Positions 27,256 to 35,611 of a stretch of 64,000 bases of DNA are shown in pieces. This DNA is from Microbacterium memoriense (GTDB lineage Bacteria > Actinomycetota > Actinomycetes > Actinomycetales > Microbacteriaceae). Positions within the stretch are counted from its first letter, which is position 1. The number at the start of each line of letters is the position of its first letter. Location: NCBI RefSeq assembly GCF_025398275.1, contig NZ_JAODOR010000011.1, forward strand, positions 310,001-374,000. The letters run 5' to 3'. The notes beneath the pieces were generated by a model that was not told the origin of the DNA, ran no database searches, and saw only the letters and a list, made by a program, of their open reading frames with translations. A program made the translations under genes and the position numbers.

Positions 27256-27962
27256 CGGTCCCCGGCACACTCAACTTCCGCGACATCGGGGGCTTGCCCG
27301 CCGGTGGGTTCGTCACGCGCGAGGGCGTCTTGTTCCGCTCCGGCAACCTGGCTCAGCTGAAAGACGACGGCCGCGGTGCGTTGGGCGCCCTCGGGCTTCG
27401 CCGGATCGTGGACCTGCGTGAGGACGATGAGCTCGTGCGCGACCCGAGCCTGATCGAGGGCCTCGATATCGACACGGTGCGGGCGCCGCTTTTCCTGGGG
27501 TCCACGGCATCCTTCTTCACGCACGACGTCTCCCTCGCCGACATGTACCGGGGCCTCATCGATGAGGCCGCCGCTCGCATCGTCGACGTCGTGCGGGCGG
27601 TGCTGGCCGATCAACCGGTCCTCGTGCACTGCACCGTGGGAAAGGATCGCACCGGCGTGACGGTCGCTCTCATCCTCGCCGCGGTCGGCGTCGACGAAGA
27701 CGCGGTGATCGCCGATTACGCCCGTACCGAGACCCTTCTGCCCACCGAACGCAACGCGCGCGTCGTGTCGTTCTTGCGCGGTTTGCACCCCGACGCCGTC
27801 CACCTCGAAGAGCTCGCCACGCGCTCGCCGGCGCCGGTTATGCGGGGGATGCTCGCCGACCTGAGCGACCGTTACGGCGCGCCGGTCGAGTATCTGCGCG
27901 CACACGGGTTGACCGACGCGGAGCTCGTCGAGTTGCGACGGGTGCTCCTGCGGGTTCGCTGA
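27252..27962 (+). CDS. Tyrosine-protein phosphatase (Y_phosphatase3/PtpB-like)
   Basis: 236-residue phosphatase. NFRDIGGLPAGGFVTREGVL near 8 and LFRSGNLAQL near 27 are the N-terminal family signature, and VLVHCTVGKDRTGVTVALIL near 123 is the P-loop HCxxGKDRT with nucleophile Cys127. Members act on phosphotyrosine and, in PtpB-type enzymes, phosphoinositides. GTG 27252 overlaps the stop of the CMD gene (GTGA), so the two are coupled. Confidence 0.9.
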   Translation: MTVPGTLNFRDIGGLPAGGFVTREGVLFRSGNLAQLKDDGRGALGALGLRRIVDLREDDELVRDPSLIEGLDIDTVRAPLFLGSTASFFTHDVSLADMYRGLIDEAAARIVDVVRAVLADQPVLVHCTVGKDRTGVTVALILAAVGVDEDAVIADYARTETLLPTERNARVVSFLRGLHPDAVHLEELATRSPAPVMRGMLADLSDRYGAPVEYLRAHGLTDAELVELRRVLLRVR

Positions 27963-27974
27963 GACCCATCGCAC

Positions 27975-27993
27975 TAAGGTGAGGCTCCCCTTC
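27975..27993 (+). promoter_or_regulatory. DtxR/IdeR-type iron box
   Basis: TAAGGTGAGGCTCCCCTTC matches the 19-bp iron-box consensus (TTAGGTTAGGCTAACCTAA) at 13 positions, including the AGG-T-AGGCT core and CCT of the second half. It lies just upstream of a -10 TATAGT (28003-28008), covering the -35 region, so an iron-loaded DtxR/IdeR would block transcription of the siderophore-interacting gene. Confidence 0.62.
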
Positions 27994-28002
27994 CCTCGGG
28001 GC

Positions 28003-28008
28003 TATAGT
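28003..28008 (+). promoter_or_regulatory. -10 hexamer of the SIP-domain gene
   Basis: TATAGT, 9 nt before ATG 28018, the closest match to the TATAAT consensus among the start-proximal hexamers of the window; a leaderless or nearly leaderless mRNA is expected. Confidence 0.55.
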
Positions 28009-28017
28009 GGGAGGATC

Positions 28018-28482
28018 ATGACCTCGACCACGCCGCACAATGACACCGCCTGCAAGGCGTCGCGTCATACGCGGGTGCAGCATCTCATCACGGCTGACGA
28101 GTCTTCTCTCGCCGATCTCGAGACACTGCTGGCGACGTTGCCGATCTGCTCGACCGGGCGAGTGTTCATCGAGGTGGCGGATGCCGCCTCCGCGCGAGAG
28201 ATCATCGTCCCGGCGCGGATGATCGTCACGTGGCTCGATCGCTCTCGCCGTACGGGCGACCCCGGATCGGGGCGTTCCTGCGCGCCCGGCCAGGCGCTCG
28301 CGCGCGCCGTGACCGCCTGGGCGGACGAGATGTTCTGCGACGGCGCCGACGGCACCCGGGTCTACCTCCTGGGCGGATTCCTCGGGACTGCGGACATCTT
28401 CGACCATCTCACGTCACAGCGCGGCGTCGATGCCGACGCCATCCACGTGCCTGAGCGCTTCGGCGTCGCCCTCGCGCGCTGA
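28018..28482 (+). CDS. SIP-domain (siderophore-interacting protein C-terminal) protein
   Basis: 154-residue protein matching the C-terminal NAD(P)H-binding half of siderophore-interacting ferric reductases: LPICSTGRVFIEVADAASAR near 41, VTWLDRS near 68, APGQALARAVTAWAD near 87, YLLGGFLGTADI near 117. The FAD-binding N-terminal domain of full SIPs is absent, so it either works with a separate flavoprotein or has a different role. A shorter start was chosen over the 13-codon upstream extension because ATG 28018 follows the -10 at leaderless distance. Iron control is inferred from the iron box. Confidence 0.78.
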   Translation: MTSTTPHNDTACKASRHTRVQHLITADESSLADLETLLATLPICSTGRVFIEVADAASAREIIVPARMIVTWLDRSRRTGDPGSGRSCAPGQALARAVTAWADEMFCDGADGTRVYLLGGFLGTADIFDHLTSQRGVDADAIHVPERFGVALAR

Positions 28483-28923
28483 TCAGCGGACGTAGTTGCC
28501 GTCTTCGAGGCCCGCGAGGATCTCGAACCGGTTCGTCAGCGGGTTTCGACCGGCAGCGAGGTACAGAATCGGCATGAGGAAACCGTAACGGCGCCACTGC
28601 CGCTCGTGGACGGCCTCGTGTCGGAGGACGGCGTCGCTGACGTGCGCCTGACCGGTGAGGAAACAACCGCCGACACAGACGCCTCCGCGCCGGAACGCCC
28701 AGTTCGGCAGGCCCGTGAACACCCACAGCCCGGCTTTCCGCTCGACGCGTCCCGTCGACCAGATCGATCCCCACAGCCAACCGACCGACGTGCCCCACCA
28801 GTAGCCGATGACACTCAGGGGTGAGTCGAGCAGGAAAGCGGGGATGGCGGCATCCACGCGTGCTCCGCGCACCACAGCGCGCTGGGCACGCTCCTGCCAC
28901 CCTGCCGGGGGAGAGGTGATCAC
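28483..28923 (-). CDS. Uncharacterised protein with an HEAVH metalloprotease-like motif
   Basis: 146-residue protein I do not recognise. It has a Gly/Trp-rich hydrophobic middle (VIGYWWGTSVGWLWGSIW near 37), a cluster GGVCVGGCFLTG near 79, and VLRHEAVHERQWRRYGF near 97 with the HExxH pattern of zinc peptidases, then FLMPILYLAAGRNPLTNRFE. Too small for a usual membrane metalloprotease. Its ATG overlaps the stop of the arginase-like gene (ATGA), so it is the second gene of that operon. Ends back-to-back with the SIP gene with no gap. Confidence 0.7.
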   Translation of the reverse strand: MITSPPAGWQERAQRAVVRGARVDAAIPAFLLDSPLSVIGYWWGTSVGWLWGSIWSTGRVERKAGLWVFTGLPNWAFRRGGVCVGGCFLTGQAHVSDAVLRHEAVHERQWRRYGFLMPILYLAAGRNPLTNRFEILAGLEDGNYVR

Positions 28924-29729
28924 TTGAGGGCTCCGAGGACACGCAGGATCGTGCCGAGGTCATCGAGGGCGGCGGCGGGCGAGGACGGCGCGAACCCGGC
29001 GATCGATGCGCCCACGATTCGCGCCTCGCTGCGGATCGCGGCAATCGCGCCGGTGAGGTGCTCCAGGGGCAGTCCGAAGGGGACCGGCAGTGCCAGTCCG
29101 CCGAGCACTGCGGGATCCAGGACGTCCAGATCGACGTGGACATACACCGCGGTGGTACCGGTCTGAGCGACCGCGGCGGCCAGCGCCGCAGGATCGGCGA
29201 GGTCGGCGACGCTGAGCGTCCGCAGTCCCGACTCCTGGACGAACTCCCATTCGGCGTCATCGAACTCGCGGGCACCGGCCAGGATGACGTGGTCGCGCGT
29301 GATCCCGCCGGACGGCAGGTCGATCGCGTCGAAGGTCGCTCGGAGGGCCATGCCGGCCAGCGACCCGGACGGGCTCGATTCCGGCGAGTGCAGGTCGGCG
29401 TGTGCGTCGAACCAGACGACCACGAGGTCGTCGTGCGTTGCCGCGGTGTGCGCGATGGTCGGGACGGCGATCCCGCAATCGCCGCCGACGACGATCGCCG
29501 GCTCATCGGAGGCGGCGAGGGCGGTCGTCACATTCTCGGCGACGCGGTTCACCGCGCTGAACCGCCGGATGCCGGTTCCGAGAGACTCACCGGCCTCGAT
29601 CGGCACGTCGACTCGGACCGTCGCGGCGCGGGGGAGGTCTCCGGCGATCGCTTCGGCTCCGTCGATGAGGTGCATCGCCCGGGTGGAGGGAGAGCCCTGC
29701 CACTGCGGGGCCACCAGATATCGCGTCAT
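28920..29729 (-). CDS. Arginase/agmatinase/formimidoylglutamase-family protein
   Basis: Ureohydrolase-fold protein of 269 residues. Metal motifs are present but altered: IVVGGDCGIAVPTI near 79 where the family has GGDHS, VWFDAHADLHSPESSP near 104 (matching DAHxD), and VYVHVDLDVLDPAVLGG near 178 (matching DxDxxDP). Without the first His ligand the binuclear Mn site would be incomplete or use Cys, a variant seen in an actinobacterial subgroup of unknown substrate. Co-transcribed with the HEAVH protein. Calling it an arginase would be unsafe. Confidence 0.8.
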   Translation of the reverse strand: MTRYLVAPQWQGSPSTRAMHLIDGAEAIAGDLPRAATVRVDVPIEAGESLGTGIRRFSAVNRVAENVTTALAASDEPAIVVGGDCGIAVPTIAHTAATHDDLVVVWFDAHADLHSPESSPSGSLAGMALRATFDAIDLPSGGITRDHVILAGAREFDDAEWEFVQESGLRTLSVADLADPAALAAAVAQTGTTAVYVHVDLDVLDPAVLGGLALPVPFGLPLEHLTGAIAAIRSEARIVGASIAGFAPSSPAAALDDLGTILRVLGALK

Positions 29730-29768
29730 GGGTCCATCCTCTCGCGCGGTGCGCCCCGCAGACGACGA

Positions 29769-29800
29769 CGCGGCGCCGAACCCGAGGGCCCGACGCCGCG
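29769..29800 (-). terminator. Probable stem-loop terminator of pspA
   Basis: CGCGGCG (29769-29775) pairs with CGCCGCG (29794-29800) around an 18-nt loop that can pair further internally. It lies 15 nt after the pspA stop in the direction of transcription. No U tract. Confidence 0.45.
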
Positions 29801-29814
29801 CGCATCCATGGGTC

Positions 29815-30552
29815 TTACTGTTCGATCGCCGGGGCGCTCGTGCCGCCGGCCTTCAACGCAGCCAGGCGCGCCTCGACCTCGGTGAGCTCGCCCACGTCGT
29901 CGAGCGAGGCGAACTGCGCGTCGAGGCTCGACGCGGCCAGTTCCGCCTTGCCGGAGGCGAGGGCCTCCTGGCGCCGGACCTTGTCCTCGAAGCGACCGAG
30001 TTCACTGGTCGGATCGAGCACGTCGATGGACTTGACGGCGTCGTGCACCTTGTTCTGCGCCTCGGCCGACTTGGCGCGGGCCAGCAGCTCGGAGCGCTTC
30101 GAACGCAGCTCCTCGAGCTTGCCCTTCATGCCGTTGAGGCCGTCCTTCAGCTTGTCGACGACCTCGGTCTGGGCGGCGATGGCGGGGGCGATCGCCCGAG
30201 CCTCGTTCTCCTCGCTGATCTGGCGCTGGAGAGCGATCTTCGCGAGGTTGTCGAACTTGTCGGCGTCGGTCGTGTGACCGATCGTGCGCAGTTCGTCTGC
30301 CTTCTTGCTCGCGGCCAGCGCCTTGCTGCCCCACTCGGTGGCCGACTTGACGTCCTCCTCGTGGTCCCGCTCGAGCAGGCGCAGGTTGCCGATCGTCTCG
30401 GCGATGGCCGACTCGGCGTCCGCGATGTTGTTGGAGTAGTCGCGCACGAGCTGGTCGAGCATTTTCTGCGGGTCTTCCGCAGAGTCGAGCATCGCGTTGA
30501 TGTTCGCCTTCATGAGCGTCGAGATGCGACCGAAAATGGACTGCTTTGCCAT
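29815..30552 (-). CDS. pspA: PspA/IM30-family membrane-stress protein
   Basis: 245-residue, largely alpha-helical coiled-coil protein of the PspA/IM30/Vipp1 (ESCRT-III-like) family. RISTLMKANINAMLDSAEDP near 9 is the amphipathic N-terminal segment and MLDQLVRDYSNNIADAESAI near 30 is the family helix; the central long heptad region follows. Peripheral membrane protein that stabilises stressed membranes. It lies downstream of a TPM-domain membrane protein on the same strand, a recurring actinobacterial pairing. Confidence 0.9.
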   Translation of the reverse strand: MAKQSIFGRISTLMKANINAMLDSAEDPQKMLDQLVRDYSNNIADAESAIAETIGNLRLLERDHEEDVKSATEWGSKALAASKKADELRTIGHTTDADKFDNLAKIALQRQISEENEARAIAPAIAAQTEVVDKLKDGLNGMKGKLEELRSKRSELLARAKSAEAQNKVHDAVKSIDVLDPTSELGRFEDKVRRQEALASGKAELAASSLDAQFASLDDVGELTEVEARLAALKAGGTSAPAIEQ

Positions 30553-30624
30553 CGGTTTTCCTTTTCTATCCGGGTTGATGGAGGTGAACGGCGGATGCCG
30601 GCATCGAAAGTCGGGGTGCGGGGG

Positions 30625-32610
30625 TCAGAAGCGTCCTCCTCCGCGGCGACTGCGCGTGCCGCCGCCGCCGAAGCTGCCCGGCCGAGCACCTCCGCCGCCG
30701 AACATGCCGCCGCCGGAGCTTCGGCCGCCGCCGCCGCCACCGAGAAGAGAGTTGATGAGGATCCCACCGAGGACGGCATTCATCATGTTGCCGCCGCCAC
30801 CGTTGCCGCCGCTGGTGCCCCCGCCGAACATGCCGCCGCCCGGGAAGGAGCCGACGTCGTTCTGCGCGTACTGGATGGCCTGGGCTGCGAGGTCGTTCGC
30901 GCGCTGCGCGTACCCGAGTGCCTGTGCGGGATCGCTCTGCTGCAGTTGGCGGGCCTGGACGAGAGATGCGCCGGCTTCGGCGAGGCGCGTGCGCGCTTCC
31001 GCTCCGATCGCACCGCGACGCGATGTGATGAAGTCTTCGGCCGCTGAGACCTGGCCCTGCGCCTGGGTGAGCAGCATACCGAGCTGCTGGCTCGCGCGCT
31101 GCGCTTTCTGCTGACTGTCGCGCACGCCCTCCAGCAATGCGTCGATCTGCTCGTTGGCCCGGGTGAGTCCCTCGAGAGCGTAGAGCGGCCGTCGCGCCGA
31201 TCCGGCCAGGAGCGTGCGTCCCGCCTCGACCTGCTGGCGGGTCGCGGCGATCACGGGGGCGAGGCGGCCGTCAGGGTCGGGGAGAGCGCTGGCCGTGGCC
31301 AGGTCCGTGTCGAGTTCGGCGATCAGGCGGGCGGCATCCTGATCGCCTTGTGCGAGGTCGGCGCCGAGCTTCTCGACCGCATCCTGGAGCAGTTTCGCCT
31401 CGCCGATCGCGTCTTCGGCGGCCCGGATGCCGACCGCTGCGCGCGCGCCGTCTCCGGCGCCGATGGCCGTTTGCGCGGCGCGCAGTTGCTCGTCGGCAAA
31501 GGTCAGCAGCTGCGCCGCGTGGTCGGCGTTGCCGGCGACGGTGGCGAGCGCTTCCGGAGCGTAGCTCTCCGCGAGGGTCGCGAGGCGAGGCGCCACGGCA
31601 TCGAGTGCACCGGCCACCTCCGCGCGCTGCGACTGGACGCGCGCCAGCGCCTCCGGTGCGTTCTGTTCGAGCCTGCGGAGCTCATCGAACGCGGCGGCTT
31701 TCTCGTCGAGTTCGTGATTGGCGTGCGCGCACAGCTCGAGGATCTGCGCGTTCCACTGCCGGATCGCCTGTTCGGAGTCGGGGACCTCGTCGTCGAGCTG
31801 TTGCTTCAGCGCGAACGCCTGACTGAGATCTTCTTTCGCGCGGGCGAGGGCCGTGTGGAACTCAGCGGCGGCTTCGGCGCCGAACTGCGCTTCGGCGAAT
31901 CCGAGTTCTTGCTCGCTGGTCTTCACCGCGTCGTCCGTGTCGACGAGGGCCGACGAGGCCTGCCGTCCGAGGTCCTTCGTGGAGATCTGGCTGAGCGCGT
32001 CCGCCGACGGTTGGCCGCCGCCGACGGTCAGGGCCGCCTTCTTCCGCGAACGCAGCACGATCCAGACGACGAGAGTCGCGAGTGCGAGCAGGATGACGAT
32101 GAGGAGGATCGGCAGGAAGGATCCCCCCGCGGATCCTCCTCCGGAGACGGCATTCTCGAGACCGTCGGCGGCCGCCGTCGCAGCTCCCGCCCAGTTCTCG
32201 GTGCGCAGCTCGGGCAGAATCCTCTCCTGCTCGATCGAGGCCAGTTGATCGATGTCGACGGGTCCGGAACTGTCGCCCGAGAGGTAGAACTGGCGCCCGT
32301 CGGTCGCGATTGCAAGGAGGTATTGCGTGGGGCCCAGACCATTGTCGCTCGCCGTTCGGTTGGCCCACTCTTCGGGGTCACTCGGATTGGTGAACTGATC
32401 CACGTAGACGACCCACAGGTCGATCCCGGCGGCGGGGAGGGCGGTCAGGCGTTCCTCGACGGCCGCCTCTTGCGATGAGCTCAGGACGTCGGACTGGTCC
32501 CACACGTGTGTGCTCGTCAACGGGACGGGATCGGTCGCCATCGCCGCCGCGCCACCGCCCAGGACAACCGCCGCAGCTGTCACCAACGCGAGAGGCCAGT
32601 GCGCGCGCAT
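30625..32610 (-). CDS. TPM-domain membrane protein with coiled coil and Gly-rich tail
   Basis: 661 residues. Signal peptide (about 1-25), extracytoplasmic TPM domain (about 28-160; HVWDQSDVLSSSQEAAVEER near 35, YLLAIATDGRQFYLSG near 97), one transmembrane helix near 165-190 (LPILLIVILLALATLVVWIV), then a long Ala/Glu/Gln-rich coiled coil and a C terminus made of GGG-rich repeats (GGGMFGGG and similar) ending RSRRGGGRF. TPM domains have been linked to photosystem repair and acid phosphatase activity; function here is unknown. Its neighbour pspA suggests a role in membrane or envelope stress. Confidence 0.85.
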   Translation of the reverse strand: MRAHWPLALVTAAAVVLGGGAAAMATDPVPLTSTHVWDQSDVLSSSQEAAVEERLTALPAAGIDLWVVYVDQFTNPSDPEEWANRTASDNGLGPTQYLLAIATDGRQFYLSGDSSGPVDIDQLASIEQERILPELRTENWAGAATAAADGLENAVSGGGSAGGSFLPILLIVILLALATLVVWIVLRSRKKAALTVGGGQPSADALSQISTKDLGRQASSALVDTDDAVKTSEQELGFAEAQFGAEAAAEFHTALARAKEDLSQAFALKQQLDDEVPDSEQAIRQWNAQILELCAHANHELDEKAAAFDELRRLEQNAPEALARVQSQRAEVAGALDAVAPRLATLAESYAPEALATVAGNADHAAQLLTFADEQLRAAQTAIGAGDGARAAVGIRAAEDAIGEAKLLQDAVEKLGADLAQGDQDAARLIAELDTDLATASALPDPDGRLAPVIAATRQQVEAGRTLLAGSARRPLYALEGLTRANEQIDALLEGVRDSQQKAQRASQQLGMLLTQAQGQVSAAEDFITSRRGAIGAEARTRLAEAGASLVQARQLQQSDPAQALGYAQRANDLAAQAIQYAQNDVGSFPGGGMFGGGTSGGNGGGGNMMNAVLGGILINSLLGGGGGGRSSGGGMFGGGGARPGSFGGGGTRSRRGGGRF

Positions 32611-32776
32611 GGGGTCCTTTCCTCCACGGGGACAACGGAAACCGTCCCCGCGAACACCCTATTCCCCGTCGTGCATGAGCAAAAGTCCTGGGCGCCGGAG
32701 GTGAACGCGGGCGATGAAAGAGGTGTGAGCTCGACCCGACCGGGGAGTCGCTCCCGGGTTCTCGGTGACGTCCGGG

Positions 32777-32799
32777 TAGGTTGCCGAGTCGGAGGAGCT
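32777..32799 (+). promoter_or_regulatory. -10 TAGGTT and ribosome-binding site of the DUF3097 gene
   Basis: TAGGTT at 32777-32782 followed by GGAGGAG at 32791-32797 just before ATG 32800. The strong Shine-Dalgarno fixes the start far downstream of the open frame's first possible codon. Confidence 0.5.
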
Positions 32800-33633
32800 A
32801 TGGACGACAGATACGGCGGGGATGTCCTCGCCCGCGGATGGCGCGATGCCGGACGCCGCGTGGTGCCGGAGGTCCAGGCTGAGCGCGACCTCGTCGTCGA
32901 GGTCGCGTCAGACGGATTCTGCGGCGCCGTCACGCGCGTCCAGTCGGGCACCGTCGAACTCGAGGACCGCCTCGGTCGCCGGCGGCTCTTCCCCCTCGGC
33001 GGAGGGTTCCTCGTCGACGGCGACCCAGTCGTCCTGATCGTCCCGAAGCCTGCGACACCCGCTGGGCCGACGCGGACGGCATCCGGGTCCTTCGCGGCGC
33101 CGCAGGAGCGGGCGCGGGTCGCCCGCGGATCGCGGATCCTTGTCGAGGGGCGGCACGATGCCGAACTCGTCGAGAAGGTGTGGGGAGACGATCTGCGGGT
33201 CGAAGGCGTTGTCGTCGAATACCTGCAGGGTGTCGATCTTCTGGCCGCGGCTCTGGACGACGAGCCCCCCGGACCGGACCGTCGCTACGGGGTGTTGGTC
33301 GATCATCTGGTCGCCGGTTCGAAGGAATCCCGCATCGCCGAGGCGGTCGCTCGAGGTCCGCACGGCCGCTACGTCCGGATCGTCGGGCATCCGCACATCG
33401 ACGTCTGGCAGTGCGTGACCCCGCGGGCGCTCGGCATCGCCGCCTGGCCCCGCATTCCGCGCGGCATCGAGTGGAAGGTCGGTGTCAGCCGTGCACTGGG
33501 CTGGCCGGCCGACGATCAGGCCGACCTGGCGCGGAACTGGCAGCGGATCCTGCGCTCGGTCCACAGCTACCGGGACCTCGACCCGGCACTTCTCGGCCGC
33601 GTCGAGGAGCTCATCGACTTCGTCACGCAGTGA
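32800..33633 (+). CDS. DUF3097 domain protein
   Basis: 277-residue actinobacterial conserved protein. GFCGAVTRVQSGTVELEDR near 39, SRILVEGRHDAELVEKVWGD near 110 and GVVVEYLQGVDLLAAAL near 135 are the family core; VEGxxD followed by acidic residues resembles a Toprim-type nucleotide-processing fold. HIDVWQCVTPRALGIAAWPR near 197 is also conserved. Biochemical function is not known. Convergent with the LacI regulator gene. Confidence 0.85.
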   Translation: MDDRYGGDVLARGWRDAGRRVVPEVQAERDLVVEVASDGFCGAVTRVQSGTVELEDRLGRRRLFPLGGGFLVDGDPVVLIVPKPATPAGPTRTASGSFAAPQERARVARGSRILVEGRHDAELVEKVWGDDLRVEGVVVEYLQGVDLLAAALDDEPPGPDRRYGVLVDHLVAGSKESRIAEAVARGPHGRYVRIVGHPHIDVWQCVTPRALGIAAWPRIPRGIEWKVGVSRALGWPADDQADLARNWQRILRSVHSYRDLDPALLGRVEELIDFVTQ

Positions 33634-33660
33634 GCGCCGACGTCGCCCGCGAGCCCGGCC

Positions 33661-34725
33661 TCACGTCAGCAGCCGGACGGATTCGCCCTCGACGACGCGA
33701 CCGCGGATCCAGACCTGCTCGATCGCCCGGTCCGGCTCTCGCATCGTGGCCAGCAGCACCCGCGCCGTGCTCTGCGCGATCTCGGCGAGCGGCTGCGCGA
33801 CCGTCGTGATGCGGGGCACGTGATACTTGCCGATGTCGAGGCCGTCGAACCCCACGAGCGAGACCTCGTCGGGCACGCGCCGTCCCGCCTCGCTGAGCGC
33901 GCGTGCGGCACCGACGGCGGCGGCGTCGCATACCGCCATGATCGCGGTGACGTCGCCGGGGATCCCGGATCCGGGCCATTGGGCGACCGACTCGTAGCCG
34001 TTGCGCATCGTGTACAGCTGATCGGGAAGGACCGAGGGGACCACGAGCTCCTCGTCGAATGAGATCCCGGCGGCACCCAGGGCGGCCCGGTAGCCGGCGA
34101 GGCGCAGCGCCCACGCGTGCTCACCATCGCGCTCCGTGCCGCCGCCTACGAACGCGATGCGCCGGTGACCGTGCGCGATGAGATGGCTGGTCAGCTCGTA
34201 GGCGCCGGTCTGATCGTCTACCGAGATCGAAGAGTGCAGCGACGCGGCCCCGGAGTAGTCCGGCGTCGTGCAGAACACCATGGGGACGTCGATCTCGGCG
34301 AGGCGCCGGCTCAGCTGAGACGACGCTTCCCGATCGGCGCTTCCGTACCGTCCGAGGAAGACGACACCGTCGAACTTCCCCTCGCGCACGATCCGTTCCA
34401 CGGTCCCGGCGGTCGCATGCTGTTCGGCGACGTGTGAGAGCACGGTGTCATAGCCGGCGTCGGCGAAGGCCAAGCCGAGGTGCTCGAGCACTTCGATCAG
34501 GAGCTGCCCGAGCTCGCCCTGGATGACGACCGAGATCGTCTGGGTGGTGCCGATCTTCAGGCGCCGCGCGCTCGCATTGGGCACATAGCCGTGGCGCTCC
34601 GCGGCCGCACGGATGCGAGCGCGCGTCTCGGGGTTGACGTCGGAGCGATCATTCATCGCCCGTGAGACCGTCGAGACCGCGACGCCGCAGATGCGCGCCA
34701 GTTCCCGGATGGTCATCTCCGCCAA
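33661..34725 (-). CDS. LacI-family transcriptional regulator of the maltose locus
   Basis: 354-residue repressor: N-terminal HTH (TIRELARICGVAVSTVSRAM near 4, hinge VPNASARRLKIG near 50) and a periplasmic-binding-protein-like effector domain (about 65-345). Last gene after binding protein and two permeases, on the same strand. Likely represses the importer and the divergent phosphorylase through the two CCGGA-NN-CGGTTCCGG operators at 37980-37995 and 38791-38806, released by maltose or a related sugar; that link is inferred. A start three codons later (ATG 34716) is possible. Confidence 0.88.
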   Translation of the reverse strand: MAEMTIRELARICGVAVSTVSRAMNDRSDVNPETRARIRAAAERHGYVPNASARRLKIGTTQTISVVIQGELGQLLIEVLEHLGLAFADAGYDTVLSHVAEQHATAGTVERIVREGKFDGVVFLGRYGSADREASSQLSRRLAEIDVPMVFCTTPDYSGAASLHSSISVDDQTGAYELTSHLIAHGHRRIAFVGGGTERDGEHAWALRLAGYRAALGAAGISFDEELVVPSVLPDQLYTMRNGYESVAQWPGSGIPGDVTAIMAVCDAAAVGAARALSEAGRRVPDEVSLVGFDGLDIGKYHVPRITTVAQPLAEIAQSTARVLLATMREPDRAIEQVWIRGRVVEGESVRLLT

Positions 34726-34774
34726 GACGGACTTCCTCTTCTTCGAACGGATCGGCCCGGCACCCGCGCCAGCT

Positions 34775-35611
34775 TCAGCCCTTGACCGCGCCTGCGACGA
34801 CTCCTTGGATGATGTGCTTCTGACTGAACAGATAGAACACGATCACGGGAATCAGCGCCAGCACGAGCACACCCATCATCGCACCCATGTCGACCGCGCC
34901 ATAGCCGCCCTTGAGGTACTGGACCGAGATCGGGATGGTCATGTACTTCTTCAGGTCCAGCGTGAGGTAGGGCAGCAGGTAGTCGTTCCACAGCCACATC
35001 ACCTCGAGGATCGCGACGGTGATGACGGCCGGCTTCATGACCGGCAGCACGATCAGGAAGAACGTGCGCACCGGGCCGCATCCGTCGATCGTCGCGGCCT
35101 CTTCGATCTCGTAGGGGATGCCCTTGACGAATCCCGTGAAGATGAACACCGCAAGGCCCGCGCCGAAGCCGAGGTAGATGATCCACAGCCCGAAGGGGTT
35201 GCTCAGTCCCAGGGAGTCGGCCAGCCAGGAGAGCGTGAACATGACCATCTGGAAGGGAACCACGAGGTTGAACAGGAAGCTGGTGTACAGCGTCTTGGCG
35301 AAGCGGTTGTCCATGCGGACGATCCACCAGGCCGTCATCGACGTGCCCGCCAAGATCAGCAGGGCAGAGCCGACCGTGATGACCAGAGACCAGCCGAACG
35401 AGGTGATCAGGTCGGTCTTGCGCACACCCTCGATGTAGTTCTGCCAGCCGACGAAGCTCTCGGCGGTCGGCAGCGAGAACGGATTGTCGGCGATGTACAC
35501 CTTCCCCTTGAAGGAGTTGATGACCACCAGTGCGATCGGGTAGAGGTAGGCCAGTGCGATGACGGTGAACGAGAGCGTCCACAGCCATGGGCGGCGGGGC
35601 TGGGCGTTCAC
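34775..35611 (-). CDS. Carbohydrate ABC transporter permease (MalG-like)
   Basis: 278-residue permease, six helices. EEAATIDGCGPVRTFFLIVL near 178 is the EAA loop of MalG-type proteins. GTG 35611 overlaps the upstream permease stop by 4 bp, which fixes the start; the much longer open frame to 36424 runs antiparallel to nothing real and overlaps the partner gene. Takes up an oligosaccharide, probably maltose given the phosphorylase next door. Confidence 0.9.
   Translation of the reverse strand: MNAQPRRPWLWTLSFTVIALAYLYPIALVVINSFKGKVYIADNPFSLPTAESFVGWQNYIEGVRKTDLITSFGWSLVITVGSALLILAGTSMTAWWIVRMDNRFAKTLYTSFLFNLVVPFQMVMFTLSWLADSLGLSNPFGLWIIYLGFGAGLAVFIFTGFVKGIPYEIEEAATIDGCGPVRTFFLIVLPVMKPAVITVAILEVMWLWNDYLLPYLTLDLKKYMTIPISVQYLKGGYGAVDMGAMMGVLVLALIPVIVFYLFSQKHIIQGVVAGAVKG

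Noticed and set aside
30625..30840. Gly-rich tandem sequence as a CRISPR or microsatellite array
   Set aside because: The repeats are irregular GGN codons encoding the Gly-rich tail of the TPM protein, with no spacers.
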